From Candidatus Gastranaerophilales bacterium (GTDB lineage Bacteria; Cyanobacteriota; Vampirovibrionia; Gastranaerophilales; Gastranaerophilaceae), in contig CALUPW010000002.1 in the NCBI GenBank assembly GCA_944322785.1, forward strand, positions 62,001 to 126,000: a DNA stretch of 64,000 nucleotides, written 5' to 3'. Position numbers and translations under genes: made by a program. Below the pieces are notes generated by a model. It was not told the origin of the DNA. It worked only from the letters and a program-made list of their open reading frames with translations, and did not search any database. Position 1 is the first letter of the stretch. The number at the start of each line of letters is the position of its first letter. Of this stretch, positions 62,136-64,000 are shown piece by piece.

Positions 62136-62373
62136 ACCTCTCTCCCCGAAATTTGCAAACTTTTTATAACAAAATTTTAACAGATTTTATTTCATATTGC
62201 AACAACGTTAATCGGTGCTAATATACAATTTCACACAGGACAAACCGAATATTATCTGCTGAACTTGTTTCATGGTGATATATCAAAGTTTTTTAGTGCA
62301 ACTTGTATCCAACTCCCTGTTAATCAAATACAGGTTTGCCAAATAAATTATTTTAATATATAATTTCATTACC

Positions 62374-63333
62374 ATGAAAAAATATTCGGCAGGAATAGAT
62401 TTAGGCGGAACAAAAATTCTGATTGCTTTTATAAACCGTGAAACGGGAGAGGTTGTTGCATCCGTAAAAAAGAAAACGAAAAAAGATAAAGGCCCCCAAA
62501 ATATTATCCGCAAAATGACCGAAGGTATTGAAGAACTTTTTGCACAAACCTCCATCTCAAAAGAAGAAATCTCGTCAATTGGTATAGGTGCTGCAGGACA
62601 GGTTGACAGAGAAAACGGAATTTTAATAGGTGCGCCAAATCTTGACTGCTATGATTTTCATATAAAAGAACTTATTTCAAGCCGTTTTGATATTCCGGTC
62701 TATCTGGGCAACGACGTTGAAATTGCAGCAATCGGCGAGATGAAGTTTGGTGCGGCAAAAGGCTGTGATGATTTTGTCTGCGTTTTTGTGGGAACCGGTG
62801 TCGGTTCTGCAATTGTTAAAAACGGTTCCGTGATTTTAGGCGCAACAGGCACCGCAGGTGAAATCGGGCACATTATAGTTGATTTAAACGGACGACCATG
62901 TGCATGCGGCGCACATGGATGCCTTGAAGCTTATGCATCACGTTCGGCTATCGAAAGACGGATTGAAGGTGCTCTTAAAAAAGGCCGCCATTCAGTTATC
63001 CTTGATTATCTTGAAAGCGGCAAATCAATTACCTCAAGTATGATTCAAAAATCAATCGAAAAAGGAGATGAACTCGTAACGGCCTGTGTTGATGAAGCAA
63101 GTGACTATTTGTCGGGCGGAATTGCAAGCATTATAAATTTTGTCAATCCGAAACTCGTCGTGCTGGGCGGCGGGCTTATTGAGGCTGTTGATTATTTTTA
63201 CAAAAATACAATTAAAAAAGCAAAAGCAAAATCGCTTCCGGTGCCTGCAAGCAAAATTGAATTTAAAAAAGCTGCACTCGGAGATTTTTCCGGTGTAATC
63301 GGAGCTGCATTTTTACAGGACAGAAAGTTGTAA
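62374..63333 (+). CDS. ROK-family kinase (glucokinase-like)
   Basis: 319 residues. AGIDLGGTKILIAFIN is the ATP site, CVFVGTGVGSAIV the phosphate-binding loop. The ROK zinc motif is CACGAHGCLEAYAS near residue 174, following HIIVD. ROK enzymes include glucokinases and repressors; without an N-terminal HTH this is a kinase, probably of glucose, which would suit products of the neighbouring amylase (opposite strand). TATAAT (62359-62364) lies 9 nt before the ATG, leaving a UTR of only 2-3 nt and no SD. The sugar specificity is inferred. Confidence 0.88.
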   Translation: MKKYSAGIDLGGTKILIAFINRETGEVVASVKKKTKKDKGPQNIIRKMTEGIEELFAQTSISKEEISSIGIGAAGQVDRENGILIGAPNLDCYDFHIKELISSRFDIPVYLGNDVEIAAIGEMKFGAAKGCDDFVCVFVGTGVGSAIVKNGSVILGATGTAGEIGHIIVDLNGRPCACGAHGCLEAYASRSAIERRIEGALKKGRHSVILDYLESGKSITSSMIQKSIEKGDELVTACVDEASDYLSGGIASIINFVNPKLVVLGGGLIEAVDYFYKNTIKKAKAKSLPVPASKIEFKKAALGDFSGVIGAAFLQDRKL

Positions 63334-63336
63334 ATT

Positions 63337-64000
63337 ATGAAAAAAGTTTTGATAGTTAGATTATCTTCAATGGGCGATATAATCTTTCACATTCCGCTTG
63401 CAAATATTTTTAAAAAGAACGGATATCAGGTTGGCTGGATTGTATCAGAAAAAGGATATGAACTTTTAAAAGACAACCCGTGTGTTGATAATGTTTATTT
63501 TGCGCCGGCAAAAAAATGGAAAAAGCGGGGCTGGTTAAATCCGAAAAATTTTTTCGAATTTATTTCTCTTTTAAGACAAATCCGCAAAGAAAAATATGAT
63601 ATTGCTATTGATTGTCAAAGAATGTTTAAAAGCATGTACTGGATGATATTGTCCGGTGCAAAGCGGAGAATTATTTCCGAAGATACAAGAGAATTTGCGC
63701 AATTAGGCGCAAATGAAATTATTCCGCAAAGTTTAAACAGCAGGTCGCAGCATGTTGTATTATCAAGTTTTGAATTTGCAAAGTATTTAGGCTTGAATAC
63801 GGATGAAATAAAATTTACACTTCCGGAAACTCCGGATGACGTTAAAAAATATATTGAAGGGCTTTTAAAAAATGCAGACAAAACCAGACCGCTTGTTATA
63901 ATTGCGCCTGCAACAACAAGAGATGTAAAACACTGGGACAGAGATAACTGGAAGGTTGTAGTAAAAGAACTTGAAAAATATTGTACACTTATTTTTACAG
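63337..64000 (+). CDS. glycosyltransferase family 9 (heptosyltransferase-like), cut by window edge
   Basis: The first ~221 residues are visible. KVLIVRLSSMGDIIFHIPLANIF at the start and the later APATTRDVKHWDRDNW (the W-x-x-x-W ADP-heptose site) are typical of ADP-heptose:LPS heptosyltransferases. These add heptose to the LPS inner core on the cytosolic face of the inner membrane. The ATG is 3 nt after the ROK stop, so the two genes are co-transcribed. The C-terminus is beyond the window. A GT9 enzyme using another sugar is possible. Confidence 0.85.
   Translation, partial: MKKVLIVRLSSMGDIIFHIPLANIFKKNGYQVGWIVSEKGYELLKDNPCVDNVYFAPAKKWKKRGWLNPKNFFEFISLLRQIRKEKYDIAIDCQRMFKSMYWMILSGAKRRIISEDTREFAQLGANEIIPQSLNSRSQHVVLSSFEFAKYLGLNTDEIKFTLPETPDDVKKYIEGLLKNADKTRPLVIIAPATTRDVKHWDRDNWKVVVKELEKYCTLIFT

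Overview
The window is low-GC chromosomal DNA from a fermentative, Gram-negative-type bacterium. The best fit is the non-photosynthetic relatives of Cyanobacteria (Vampirovibrionia/Melainabacteria, order Gastranaerophilales). This placement is inference. It rests on several prepilin-like proteins sharing the FTMAEVLITLGIIG N-terminus, a two-part [FeFe]-hydrogenase locus with HydF, MEP-pathway isoprenoid genes (dxr, ispD, ispE), a protein made of PBS-lyase-type HEAT repeats, and envelope genes (lipoprotein, TonB/TolA-type domains, family 9 glycosyltransferase). No rRNA, tRNA, CRISPR array, insertion sequence or prophage was seen.

Layout. 1-11009: M29 aminopeptidase tail, a prepilin-like gene, small regulators, a pterin-binding methyltransferase, a large secreted TPR protein with a lipoprotein, gyrA, and proBA. 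11010-17300: a prepilin gene whose 5' region is filled with palindromic repeats, metG, a lone peptide-ABC ATPase, a 669-bp gene-free repeat region, and a large unknown protein. 17355-26735: ispE-rsmA, a glutamate-cysteine ligase, bioY-rimI, a DUF3137-like protein, a GGDEF protein, a TPR protein and a small unknown. 26837-36686: mnmE, small regulators, hydF, rpsO, purB, a TPR protein, a pair of secreted paralogues, and a protein ending in an annexin-like repeat. 36687-42600: the hydrogenase locus, with two small [2Fe-2S] proteins, a PAS-containing sensory hydrogenase, a SpoIIE-type phosphatase, a triplicated 107-bp promoter module, and a Group B-like catalytic hydrogenase. 42642-56735: dxr, a PC4-like/priA operon, the second prepilin copy, a histidine kinase, a HEAT-repeat protein, ispD, rpmB, three TonB-C-like proteins, a MerR-like regulator, recA and a repeat protein. 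56735-64000: a zinc-ribbon HTH regulator, a five-gene minus-strand operon (amylase, TPR, phosphoesterase, MBL hydrolase, TPR), a ROK kinase and a truncated glycosyltransferase.

How the parts fit. The hydrogenase block reads as an H2 production and sensing unit. The Group B-like enzyme has the H-cluster motifs, and the sensory hydrogenase has lost the proton-relay cysteine and gained a PAS domain. The phosphatase is the likely signalling output. HydF, 7 kb away, would serve maturation; hydE and hydG are not in the window.

The strongest window-wide signal is in gene starts. Thirteen genes have a -10 hexamer (TATAAT or one mismatch) ending exactly 6 nt before the ATG, and two more have 7 nt. 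Transcription would then begin at or next to the start codon, so leaderless mRNAs look common. This also corrects several automatic start calls. Other unusual points are a probable ATT start codon (3298), two prepilin loci with a virtually identical repeat-laden 5' region and a G-tract, and small proteins of unknown function.
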